From the NCBI RefSeq assembly GCF_016907955.1, contig NZ_JAFBCX010000024.1:1-64000 (forward strand): DNA of 64,000 nt, given 5' to 3'. Made by a program: the position numbers and the translations under genes. Under the pieces are notes generated by a model, which made no database searches, was not told where the DNA came from, and saw only the letters and a list, made by a program, of their open reading frames with translations. The DNA is from Lentzea nigeriaca (lineage in GTDB: Bacteria > Actinomycetota > Actinomycetes > Mycobacteriales > Pseudonocardiaceae). Below are positions 17,083 to 24,840 of this stretch, in pieces (the first letter of the stretch is position 1; every line of letters starts with the position of its first letter).

Positions 17083-18126
17083 ATGACCGAACTACGCACC
17101 TTCCGTCTGCCCGAGACCGTCACCGGTTCGGACGACGACGTCGAACTCGGCCGGCGGCTCATCGCAGCGTGGCAGGCCGACGGGATTCTGCAGATCGCGA
17201 CCGACGCTGTGCAGGACCGCAAGACCGAAGAGGCCATGGCCGCCAGCAGAAGGTTCTTCCACGGCTTGTCGCTCGAAGAGAAGTCACAGCTGGTGAGCGA
17301 CCTGACCTACGCGGGTTACATCGCGTCCGGAGAGGAGGTCACCGACGGCATCGCCGACTACTCGGAGATCTTCACCGTCTGCAAGGACGTTCCGCTCGAC
17401 GACTCCCGCGTCGTCGACAAGTGGCCGTGTCACGGACCCGTGCCGTGGCCCGACAACGACTACCGCGACGCCATGCGGGAGTTCATGGCGATGCTCGGCG
17501 AGGCCGGAGAGAAGATCCTCAAGCTCACCGCGCTGGGCTTCGGGCTCGACCTCGACACGTTCACCCGGCTCACCGCCGACGGCTGGCACCACATGCGGGT
17601 GCTGCGCTTCCCCACCAGGTCGGAGACCGTCGACCGCGGCATCGGCGCCCACACCGACTACGGCATGCTCGTCCTCGCCGCACAGGACGAGGTCGGCGGC
17701 CTCTACGTGCGCCCGCCGATCGAGGGTGAGGAACGGCCGCGCAACTGGCTGCCCGACGAGTCGGCGGCCGGCTGTTTCCAGGACGCCGAGGGCTGGACCT
17801 TCGTCGAACCGGTCCAGCACGTCTTCACCGTGTTCCCCGGCGACATCCTGCAGTTCCTGACGGGCGGCGCGCTGCTGTCCACACCGCACAAGGTCCTGCT
17901 GAACACACGCGAGCGGTTCACCATGGCGTACTTCCACGAACCGAACTTCGAGGCCGTCATCAGGCCGTTGGACGATCCGCACGGCGACGACGTCATTCAC
18001 TACGGAACGCACTTCACCAACATGTTCATGCGCTGCTACCCCGACCGCGTCACCACGCGGCGGATCCTCGACGAGGACCGGCTGACGGTGCTCAGCGAAC
18101 TCCGGTCTGGGGTTCGTCACTCCTGA
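17083..18126 (+). CDS. efe: Ethylene-forming enzyme (2-oxoglutarate/arginine-dependent dioxygenase)
   Basis: The 347-residue protein aligns almost end to end with Pseudomonas syringae ethylene-forming enzyme as remembered. Shared blocks include SDLTYAGYIASGEEVTDG, EIFTVCKD, WPCHGPVPWP, DGWHHMRVLRFP, GIGAHTDYGMLV, VFPGDILQF and FTNMFMRCYPDR. The family residues are all present with a +1 offset: iron ligands H190, D192 and H269, 2OG-binding R278, and the arginine/2OG pocket residues E85, R172, Y193, F284 and R317. The known reaction converts 2-oxoglutarate and O2 to ethylene and CO2, with parallel oxidation of arginine to guanidine and pyrroline-5-carboxylate. ATG at 17083 gives the matching N-terminus (MTELRTF). 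The gene diverges from sthA (85 bp) and its 3' end overlaps the convergent secreted-protein gene by 35 bp. Confidence 0.9.
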   Translation: MTELRTFRLPETVTGSDDDVELGRRLIAAWQADGILQIATDAVQDRKTEEAMAASRRFFHGLSLEEKSQLVSDLTYAGYIASGEEVTDGIADYSEIFTVCKDVPLDDSRVVDKWPCHGPVPWPDNDYRDAMREFMAMLGEAGEKILKLTALGFGLDLDTFTRLTADGWHHMRVLRFPTRSETVDRGIGAHTDYGMLVLAAQDEVGGLYVRPPIEGEERPRNWLPDESAAGCFQDAEGWTFVEPVQHVFTVFPGDILQFLTGGALLSTPHKVLLNTRERFTMAYFHEPNFEAVIRPLDDPHGDDVIHYGTHFTNMFMRCYPDRVTTRRILDEDRLTVLSELRSGVRHS

Positions 18127-19096
18127 ACGGCAGGATCAGGTCGAGCAGGCGGGCCGTGGCACGGTACTCCGCGACACGGTCCGCGAACGGCCTTTGCACG
18201 ATCTTCCGCACGGCCTCCTCCGACATCCGCTCGTACGCCGGAACCGTGTCGTGGCTGAGGAAGTCCCAGCGCGACTCGCGGTCCGCGTAGTTGAACGCGG
18301 GCAACGGACCGCCGAGCAACGGCCGGTACAGCGCGGGCGTCTTCCCGCCCGGCACCGGCATCGGCCCGGCGACCGTGATCGCGTACGTGACGACCTCGCC
18401 GGGCGGCAGCAACCGTGACCGCATCCGGTCGAACTGGTCGGGGATCACGAGGTTCTGCTCGCGCGACGAGAACGCCATGACCGCGTGCGCCGGATCCGCC
18501 CACGCGGCGGTGGTCTCCGCGTCGATGATCCCCGCGTCGCGCATCTCCTCCACGGCCTTGATCCCACCGTGCAGGTAGGCGGCGTGCATCGCGCCCAGGT
18601 CCATGAAGATGTGCTTCTGCATCGACATCAGCATCGACGAGAAGAACCGGAATTCCGGCAACGTGCCGAGATCGAGCATGCCGGCGGCGAACGCGGGCGC
18701 ACCGATGTTCGCGAACCCCATCCACCGCAACGTGTCCGGGTGCTCCAGGTAGAGCCGCGCGTAGAAGTCGTAGACGGCGAAGATGATGGCCTTGTTGGCC
18801 TCGGCGCCACGCTGCGGGTCCCAGTCGGACAGGTTCACGCCGGCGTCCTCGGCGGCGCGGACGATCCAGTAGTGCCACAGCAGCGCCTTGAACTGGGCCG
18901 GTGGGATGCGCTTGCCGCGGTGGCGGTTCAGCGCGGCCTCGAGCGTGGCCCTGTCGTACGGCAGATCGGGGTGAACGCTGCCCCGCTGCTCGCCGTTTCC
19001 GTTGGACAGCGGCAGATCCAGGTAGTCCACCGTGTCCGCCTTGGTGGCGCCCATGCTGGTGAGCACGAGCGCCGCCACAACCATGAGCACACGCAT
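18092..19096 (-). CDS. Secreted protein of unknown function
   Basis: The 334-residue product begins with a typical Sec signal peptide (MRVLMVVAALVLTSMGATKA, cleavage probably after A20) followed by about 310 mostly helical residues. Recurrent features are aromatic-rich helices (LLWHYWIVRAAE, WMGFANIGAPAFAAGM) and a cluster of H, M and D residues (SSMLMSMQKHIFMDLGAMHAAYLH). No family is recognised. ATG at 19096 is chosen because it starts the signal peptide. It runs convergently into efe with a 35-bp overlap, so the two 3' ends are antisense to each other. Confidence 0.78.
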   Translation of the reverse strand: MRVLMVVAALVLTSMGATKADTVDYLDLPLSNGNGEQRGSVHPDLPYDRATLEAALNRHRGKRIPPAQFKALLWHYWIVRAAEDAGVNLSDWDPQRGAEANKAIIFAVYDFYARLYLEHPDTLRWMGFANIGAPAFAAGMLDLGTLPEFRFFSSMLMSMQKHIFMDLGAMHAAYLHGGIKAVEEMRDAGIIDAETTAAWADPAHAVMAFSSREQNLVIPDQFDRMRSRLLPPGEVVTYAITVAGPMPVPGGKTPALYRPLLGGPLPAFNYADRESRWDFLSHDTVPAYERMSEEAVRKIVQRPFADRVAEYRATARLLDLILPFRSDEPQTGVR

Positions 19097-19242
19097 GAAT
19101 GCGAATGGTAGTGGCCGGAAGCGGCGATTCCGTTCACAGTCGTGCCTGGACAAGTGATGCTTTGCCGGTTCGTTAGCACTTCCGGACGGCAGTGGGGCCA
19201 ACGATCTCAACGCCCTACTCCTTCTGCCTATACGGTTCGGGG

Positions 19243-19902
19243 GTGGATTCGTTCATCGAGGCGGTCCGAGCAGGACTGGAGGAACGCGCGGATCCGGGGA
19301 AAGCCCCGGAGATGCAGGCGTACATGAAGTCCGACATGCCGTTCCTGGGCGTACAGAAGCCGGGACGGGTGGCGTTGCTGAAGTCGCTGCCGCGGATCGA
19401 CTCGCGGGACGAGTGGCTCCACGTCGTGCAGACGCTGTGGCGCGAGGCGACCTATCGCGAGGAGCGGTACGTGGCGCTCGCGTTGAGCGGCGACCGTCGC
19501 TTCCAGTCGGTCGAGCTGCTGCCGTGGTTCGACGAGATGATCGTGACCGGCGCATGGTGGGACTACGTCGACGAGATCGCGTCGAAACGGATCGGGCCGT
19601 TGCTGCGGTCCGCGCCGGACGTCGTGCGGCCGTTGATGCTGAAGTGGTCCGTCGACGCGGACAGGTGGCGGCGGCGGACGTCGATCATCTGCCAGCTCGG
19701 GGCCAAGGCGAACACCGACGTGGAGCTGCTGGAGGCGTGCGTCGACGCCAACGTGGACGACCCGGACTTCTTCCTGCGCAAGGGGATCGGCTGGGCGCTG
19801 CGGGAGTTCGCGAAGACCGAGCCGGGGTGGGTGCGGGCGTTCGTGCAAGCGCGGCCCCGGTTGTCGCCGTTGTCACGGCGGGAGGCGCTCAAACACCTTT
19901 AG
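19243..19902 (+). CDS. AlkD-family DNA alkylation repair protein
   Basis: The 219-residue, all-helical HEAT-like-repeat protein matches the AlkD family, which excises positively charged N7/N3-alkylpurines without base flipping. Characteristic blocks are KWSVDADRWRRRTSIICQL (about 130-148) and DDPDFFLRKGIGWALREFAK (about 167-186), near the known DNA-contact and catalytic helices. GTG at 19243 gives an N-terminus of normal length. The TAG stop at 19900..19902 lies exactly at the edge of the adjacent inverted-repeat element. The sequence after the element would also give TAG, so the stop was probably there before insertion. Confidence 0.88.
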   Translation: MDSFIEAVRAGLEERADPGKAPEMQAYMKSDMPFLGVQKPGRVALLKSLPRIDSRDEWLHVVQTLWREATYREERYVALALSGDRRFQSVELLPWFDEMIVTGAWWDYVDEIASKRIGPLLRSAPDVVRPLMLKWSVDADRWRRRTSIICQLGAKANTDVELLEACVDANVDDPDFFLRKGIGWALREFAKTEPGWVRAFVQARPRLSPLSRREALKHL

Positions 19903-20066
19903 GGCCTGTATCGAAGTCCCGTTCGATGAGAGTCGCGCCTGAGGTGGTTCCTGGTGGTGCGGCCGAACGGCCCGCATACCGGTGTTGTATGTGGGCCGTC
20001 CGGCCGTGCCGCCAGGGGCCGCGTCAGGCCCGGCTATCGCGGACATGGACTTCGATACAGGCCCTA
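19900..20066. mobile_element. MITE-like element with 20-bp perfect inverted ends
   Basis: TAGGGCCTGTATCGAAGTCC at 19900..19919 is repeated exactly inverted at 20047..20066, enclosing 127 bp without a gene. The outer TA on both sides would be a 2-bp TA target duplication, as made by IS630/Tc1-type transposases, leaving 18-bp terminal repeats on a 163-bp core. No transposase is encoded, so it is non-autonomous. It sits directly on the stop codon of the AlkD-type gene. Confidence 0.75.
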
Positions 20067-20110
20067 GTACCGCTACCTCGTGGCACGAGCAGCCGAGGCC
20101 GAGCTGCCGA

Positions 20111-20608
20111 TCAGCCGTGTTTCGCGCGACCCGAGTAGGTGAGCGGGAAGACCAGCTCGCTACACGCGGCGGGGACGTCCTTCGCGACCTGGACCTTCAT
20201 GGCGACCTCGACCGCTCCACCGGCCGGGATCTCCACGACCTCCTTGAGCGGCACGACGGTCAGCACTCCAGCAGGGCACCCCTCGACGCGCTGCTGGGTG
20301 GCGTCGAGCGGCTGACCGGGCACCGCGGACAGGCTTTCGACGATGATGTCGACGGAGTTCGGGTTGGACAACCGCACCTTGCGCTCGCCCACGGCGCCCG
20401 GTGTGAGTTCCACGGCCGCGCCCGAGATGTCGTTGATTTCAAATGGCTTCAGCTGCTGCATTCCGGACTCGCCGCTGCTCACCGAATACGCCATGGCGGG
20501 CGATGTCGGCTTGGGCCACGTGAGGTGCATGGCCGCCACGACGGCCGCGCCGAGCATGAGAATCGTCAATGACACGGCGATCTCAAGGCGCGGACCCAGA
20601 CTACGCAT
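20111..20608 (-). CDS. Membrane-anchored extracytoplasmic protein, unknown function
   Basis: The 165-residue product has a single N-terminal hydrophobic segment (about 10-30), probably an uncleaved anchor, and an extracytoplasmic beta-rich domain. The domain carries VELTPGAVGERKVRLSNPNS and a VEIPAGGAVEVAMKVQV stretch, which resembles immunoglobulin-like or copper-chaperone-like sandwich folds, and two cysteines (GCPAG and AACSEL) that could form a disulfide. ATG at 20608 has GGAGAG about 8 nt upstream, within a small inverted repeat (AACTCT-CC-AGAGTT). It is alone on the minus strand next to the MITE-like element. Confidence 0.75.
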   Translation of the reverse strand: MRSLGPRLEIAVSLTILMLGAAVVAAMHLTWPKPTSPAMAYSVSSGESGMQQLKPFEINDISGAAVELTPGAVGERKVRLSNPNSVDIIVESLSAVPGQPLDATQQRVEGCPAGVLTVVPLKEVVEIPAGGAVEVAMKVQVAKDVPAACSELVFPLTYSGRAKHG

Positions 20609-21109
20609 GGCGCAACTCTCCAGAGTTGTTGCTCCAGGCGGTGGGTTCGCCTCTAGCTCCCCACCGGACCGGCGACCAGACTCGCCCGGTGGTTCATCGC
20701 TTCGCCCCTCGGCCCAGCGGGCCGCGTTGACAATCTTGGAGAAGCAACACGCACTGCGCAAGCGGCGGACGGGCGCCGATTGCCCCTTGTAATGAGGGAC
20801 CTTCGGCACCTTGACAGCTACGCAGGGCTACCACCTGCTGGTTTGATCCCAAATCCCGACTTTCGGGATTCGACCGATCGAGCGAACTTTGACGGACAAT
20901 CTTTCCGAACCCCGCTACACGGAGCGGTTCGGACTCTTTCCCTGTTGCCACAATACTGTGTACATATCGGCGGCCTGCGGCGGGTGATGACGACTCCCGC
21001 CGCGCGGGCGACCCTGCCCAGAGCTGCCGTTATGACCGCGAAGACATCGTGCACACGACACGGGAAATGCGACACGCGGACTCCAGGTCGACGGCCTCAT
21101 TACGCGGAA
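20609..21109. other. Intergenic region with two hairpins, no gene seen
   Basis: This 500-bp stretch has no supported coding frame and lower GC than its surroundings. It holds an 8-bp stem AATCCCGA-CTT-TCGGGATT (20852..20870) and a second, near-perfect hairpin from CCGAAC to GTTCGG (20907..20934). TTGACA occurs at 20811 without a matching -10. It could contain a small RNA or be a relic; nothing firmer can be said. Confidence 0.35.
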
Positions 21110-21140
21110 AGGCCCGGGATTCTCGGCGAATCCCGGGCCT
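21110..21140 (-). terminator. pheT terminator
   Basis: A perfect 13-bp stem AGGCCCGGGATTC/GAATCCCGGGCCT with a 5-nt loop starts 17 bp past the pheT stop. On the minus strand it is followed by TTTCC. Confidence 0.75.
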
Positions 21141-21156
21141 CACCGAGCGTGACCGA

Positions 21157-23634
21157 CTAGGCGCGCAGTGCTGCACCCAAACGCTCGCCGGCGGCCGCCA
21201 CGGCGGCATCGCGAGCGTTCGTCGCTTCTTCGACGGTCAGCGTGCGGTCCGGCGCGCGGAACCGCAACGAGTACGCGAGCGACTTCTTGCCCTCGCCCAC
21301 CTGCTCGCCCGTGTAGACGTCGAACAGGCGGATGTCCTCCAGCAGGTCGCCCGCGGACGCGCCCAGCACCTCCGACACCGACTGCACCGGCACGCCGGCG
21401 TCGACGACGAGCGCCACGTCCAGCAGCACCGGCGGGTATGCCGACACCATCGGGGCCGGGCGGTGGTCGTCCAGCGGGAGGGCGTCGAGGTCGAGCTCGA
21501 ACGCCACGGTCCGCTTGGGCAGGCCCAGCGCCTCGATCACCTTCGGGTGGAGCTCGCCGGCGTGGCCGACGGGCCAGTCGCCCACGCGCAGCTCGGCGCA
21601 GCGGCCGGGGTGCCACGGCAGCAGGTCCGACGCCACGACGCGCAGGGTGACCCCGTACGCCTGGCCGACGCGGCGGGCGGCCTCGACGGCGTCCGCCCAG
21701 TCGGCCATGCGGCCCTTGCCCCACCAGCCGGCCAGCTCGCGGTGGCCCGTGAGCACACCGGCGACGTGCAGCGGCTGCTGCGGCAGCGCGGCCAGCATCG
21801 AGGCGACCTCGGCCTCGGTCGGGCGGCGGTCGACGCCCAGCGCGGGCACCGGAACCTGTTGCGCGCGCGGCAAAGTCACCTGGGCGATGTTGTACAGCGC
21901 GACATCGCGCGCACCACGGGCCAGGTTCCGTTGGAGCGTCTCCAAGAGCCCGGGCAGCAGCGTGGTGGCGAGGACGTTCTTGTCCGCCTCCAACGGGTTC
22001 AGCACGCCGACGGTGTTGCGGCGGACGTCGTCCTCGGAGAGACCGAACGCGTCGAACACCGACGGGTCGATGAACGGGAACGGCTTCACCTCGACGAAGC
22101 CGTCCTCGGCGAGCGTGCGCCACACCGTGCGGCGGCGGCGCTGCTGCTCGGTCAGGCCACGGCCGGCGGGTGCGGGCGGCAGAACCGAGGGAATCGTGTC
22201 GTAGCCCTCCAGCCGCAGCACCTCCTCCACCAGGTCGGCGGGCTGCACGAGGTCGGCACGCCACGTCGGCGGCACGGCCGTGACGATCGTCTGGCCGTCG
22301 TCGGACGTCGTCACGGAGACCTGGCAGCCGATCTGGCCCAGGCGGCGCGCCGTGACGCCCCGCGCGTAGCGGACGCCCGCGATGCGGTCCGGCAGGTCGA
22401 TCGGCATCGACACGGGTGCGGGCAGCTCGGGCACGCCCACGTCGGTGCGGCCCGGCTTGATCTGGCCCTCGGCGTAGTGGTTGAGCAGCTTCGCGGCCCG
22501 CTCCAACGCGACCGGCGCCAAGGCCGGGTCCACCGTGCGCTCGAAACGCTTGGCGGCCTCGGACGGCAGCTTGTGGCGGCGGACCGTGCGCGCGATCGAC
22601 GCCGGGTCCCAGTTCGCGGCCTCCAGCAGGATGTCCGACGAGTTGTCGCGGACCTCCGTGGACGCACCACCCATGACACCGGCGAGCGAGATCACGCCGG
22701 AGTCGTCGGCGATCACGATGTCGTCGGGGTCCAGCGCGCGCACCGAGTCGTCCAGCGTCGTGAGCTTCTCGCCCGCGTGAGCGCGACGCACGGTCAGCGC
22801 ACCCGAGAGAGAAGCCGCGTCGAACGCGTGCAGCGGCTGGCCGAGCTCGAGCATCACGTAGTTCGTGACGTCGACCGGCAGCGAGATCGAGCGCATGCCG
22901 GCGAGCATCAGGCGGCGGCGCATCCACCACGGCGTGGGCGCGGTCGGGTCGACACCGGTGACGCGGCGCGCGACGAAGCGCGAGCAGCCGGTGCGGTCCT
23001 CGATGTGGACCGGCCACACCTCGCCCTCGGCCTCGGGGATCTCGACGACGCCGGGGTCGCCGAACGGCACGTCGAGCGCGCAGGCGATCTCGCGGGCCAG
23101 GCCGCGGACCGAGAACGCGTAGCCGCGGTCCGGGGTCGGCGCGACCTCGATGACGCTGTCGGTCAGGCCGAGCAGCTCCATCGCGTCGTCGCCCGGCTGC
23201 GCGGTGCCGGTGGGCAGCACGAGGATGCCGGAGTGGTCGTCGCCGATGCCGAGCTCGTCGGCGGCGCAGATCATGCCCTGCGACACGCGGCCGTACGTCT
23301 TGCGCTCGGAGATCGTGAAGTCGCCCGGCAGGACGGCGCCGGGCAGCGCGACGACGACCGAGTCGCCCTCGACGAAGTTCGTGGCGCCGCAGATGATGTT
23401 GTTGACCTGCTCGGGCCCGACCTCGACCTGGCAGTAGCGGATCGGCTTCTTGAACTCGGTGAGCTCCTCGATCGCGACGACGCGACCGGCGACGATCGGG
23501 CCGGTCACGGGACCGAGCGGGCTCACCTCCTCGACCTCGATGCCGATGCGGGTGAACGCCTCGGCGAGCTCGTCGGGCGTGGGGACTTCGTCGAAACCGA
23601 GGTGTTCGACCAGCCAGCTGACCGGGATGCGCAC
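21157..23634 (-). CDS. pheT: Phenylalanyl-tRNA synthetase beta subunit
   Basis: The 825-residue beta chain of the heterotetrameric enzyme carries an EMAP/OB-type tRNA-binding domain (about 40-150), B3/B4 editing domains (about 210-400), a B5 domain, a catalytic-like core and a C-terminal ferredoxin-fold anticodon-binding domain (FDX-ACB, ending in DRTLTVEEATNARDAAV). The length is typical. It starts 4 bp after the pheS stop and is co-transcribed with it. A hairpin terminator follows. Confidence 0.95.
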   Translation of the reverse strand: MRIPVSWLVEHLGFDEVPTPDELAEAFTRIGIEVEEVSPLGPVTGPIVAGRVVAIEELTEFKKPIRYCQVEVGPEQVNNIICGATNFVEGDSVVVALPGAVLPGDFTISERKTYGRVSQGMICAADELGIGDDHSGILVLPTGTAQPGDDAMELLGLTDSVIEVAPTPDRGYAFSVRGLAREIACALDVPFGDPGVVEIPEAEGEVWPVHIEDRTGCSRFVARRVTGVDPTAPTPWWMRRRLMLAGMRSISLPVDVTNYVMLELGQPLHAFDAASLSGALTVRRAHAGEKLTTLDDSVRALDPDDIVIADDSGVISLAGVMGGASTEVRDNSSDILLEAANWDPASIARTVRRHKLPSEAAKRFERTVDPALAPVALERAAKLLNHYAEGQIKPGRTDVGVPELPAPVSMPIDLPDRIAGVRYARGVTARRLGQIGCQVSVTTSDDGQTIVTAVPPTWRADLVQPADLVEEVLRLEGYDTIPSVLPPAPAGRGLTEQQRRRRTVWRTLAEDGFVEVKPFPFIDPSVFDAFGLSEDDVRRNTVGVLNPLEADKNVLATTLLPGLLETLQRNLARGARDVALYNIAQVTLPRAQQVPVPALGVDRRPTEAEVASMLAALPQQPLHVAGVLTGHRELAGWWGKGRMADWADAVEAARRVGQAYGVTLRVVASDLLPWHPGRCAELRVGDWPVGHAGELHPKVIEALGLPKRTVAFELDLDALPLDDHRPAPMVSAYPPVLLDVALVVDAGVPVQSVSEVLGASAGDLLEDIRLFDVYTGEQVGEGKKSLAYSLRFRAPDRTLTVEEATNARDAAVAAAGERLGAALRA

Positions 23635-23638
23635 CGGA

Positions 23639-24706
23639 TCAGGCCTCCGTTCCGAAAGGCTGGGTGAAGCGGACGTCGCCCTCGACCATGTCGCGCATGT
23701 CGGGCAGGCCGTTGCGGAACTGCAGCGTCCGCTCCAGGCCCATGCCGAACGCGAAACCGGAGTAGACGTCCGGGTCGACGCCGCAGGCGCGCAGCACGTT
23801 GGGGTTGACCATGCCGCAGCCGCCCCACTCGACCCAGCCGGCGCCGCCCTTCTTCTCCGGGAACCACACGTCGACCTCGGCCGACGGCTCGGTGAAGGGG
23901 AAGAAGCTCGGGCGCAGGCGGGTCTTCGAGTCCTCGCCGAACATGGCGCGGGCGAACGCGTCGAGCGTGCCCTTGAGGTGGCCCATGGTCAGGCCCTTGT
24001 CGACCGCGAGGCCCTCGACCTGGTGGAACACCGGGGTGTGGGTCGCGTCGAGCTCGTCGGTGCGGAACGTGCGGCCGGGGCACACGACGTACACCGGCAG
24101 GTCGCGCTCCAGCAGCGTGCGGGCCTGCACGGGCGAGGTGTGCGTGCGCAGGACGAGCGACGAGTCGTTCGGCGCGATGTAGAACGTGTCCTGCATCGAA
24201 CGGGCAGGGTGGTCCTTGCCGAAGTTCAGCGCGTCGAAGTTGAACCACTCGGTCTCGAGCTCCGGGCCCTCGGCGATCTCGTAGCCCATGGCCACGAAGA
24301 CGTCGCCGATGCGCTCGGCGAGGGTGGTGATCGGGTGGCGCGCGCCGCGCGGGAAGCGGTCCCAGGGCAGCGTGACGTCGACGGACTCCTCGCGCAGCAC
24401 CCGCTCGTCGCGCTCGACCTGGAGCACGGCGTGGCGCTCGTCGAACGCGGTCTTGATCGCGGACTGCGCCTCGTTCACCCGCTTGCCGGCCTCGGCCTTC
24501 GCCTTGGGGGGCAGGGCACCGATCTCGCGGCGGGCCAGCAGCACGGGCGACCGGTCACCCAGGTGGCCCGGCTTGACCGCCGCCAGGGCCTCGAGGTCGG
24601 CAGCTCCGGCGAACGCCTCGCGCGCCTTCTGCACGGCCGCGTCGAGGTTCTCGGCCGACAGCGCCGCGACCTCCTTGGGGTCGTACGGGTCGTTGGCTCC
24701 GGACAT
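23639..24706 (-). CDS. pheS: Phenylalanyl-tRNA synthetase alpha subunit
   Basis: The 355-residue class II catalytic subunit has an N-terminal coiled-coil (about 10-95) that binds tRNA, motif 2 around PGRTFRTDELDATHTPVFHQ, and motif 3 at GFAFGMGLERTLQF. The Phe-specificity alanine position in the family motif is readable near VNPNVLRACGVD. ATG at 24706 (MSGANDPYDP) is chosen over an upstream in-frame ATG at 24793. An ATCCTA (-10 TAGGAT on the minus strand) near 24755 could be part of its promoter. Confidence 0.95.
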   Translation of the reverse strand: MSGANDPYDPKEVAALSAENLDAAVQKAREAFAGAADLEALAAVKPGHLGDRSPVLLARREIGALPPKAKAEAGKRVNEAQSAIKTAFDERHAVLQVERDERVLREESVDVTLPWDRFPRGARHPITTLAERIGDVFVAMGYEIAEGPELETEWFNFDALNFGKDHPARSMQDTFYIAPNDSSLVLRTHTSPVQARTLLERDLPVYVVCPGRTFRTDELDATHTPVFHQVEGLAVDKGLTMGHLKGTLDAFARAMFGEDSKTRLRPSFFPFTEPSAEVDVWFPEKKGGAGWVEWGGCGMVNPNVLRACGVDPDVYSGFAFGMGLERTLQFRNGLPDMRDMVEGDVRFTQPFGTEA

Positions 24707-24840
24707 GGTTGAAGGACAGCTCCCGTCGCGGACATCAGGTAACAACAGGTCGATCCTAGTGGGTCCGCTCTTGACCGCTTCCGGACGTTCCATTAAAGAG
24801 CGGCACTGGCCCCTGGTCCGTCCCTAGGATGGGCGGCATC

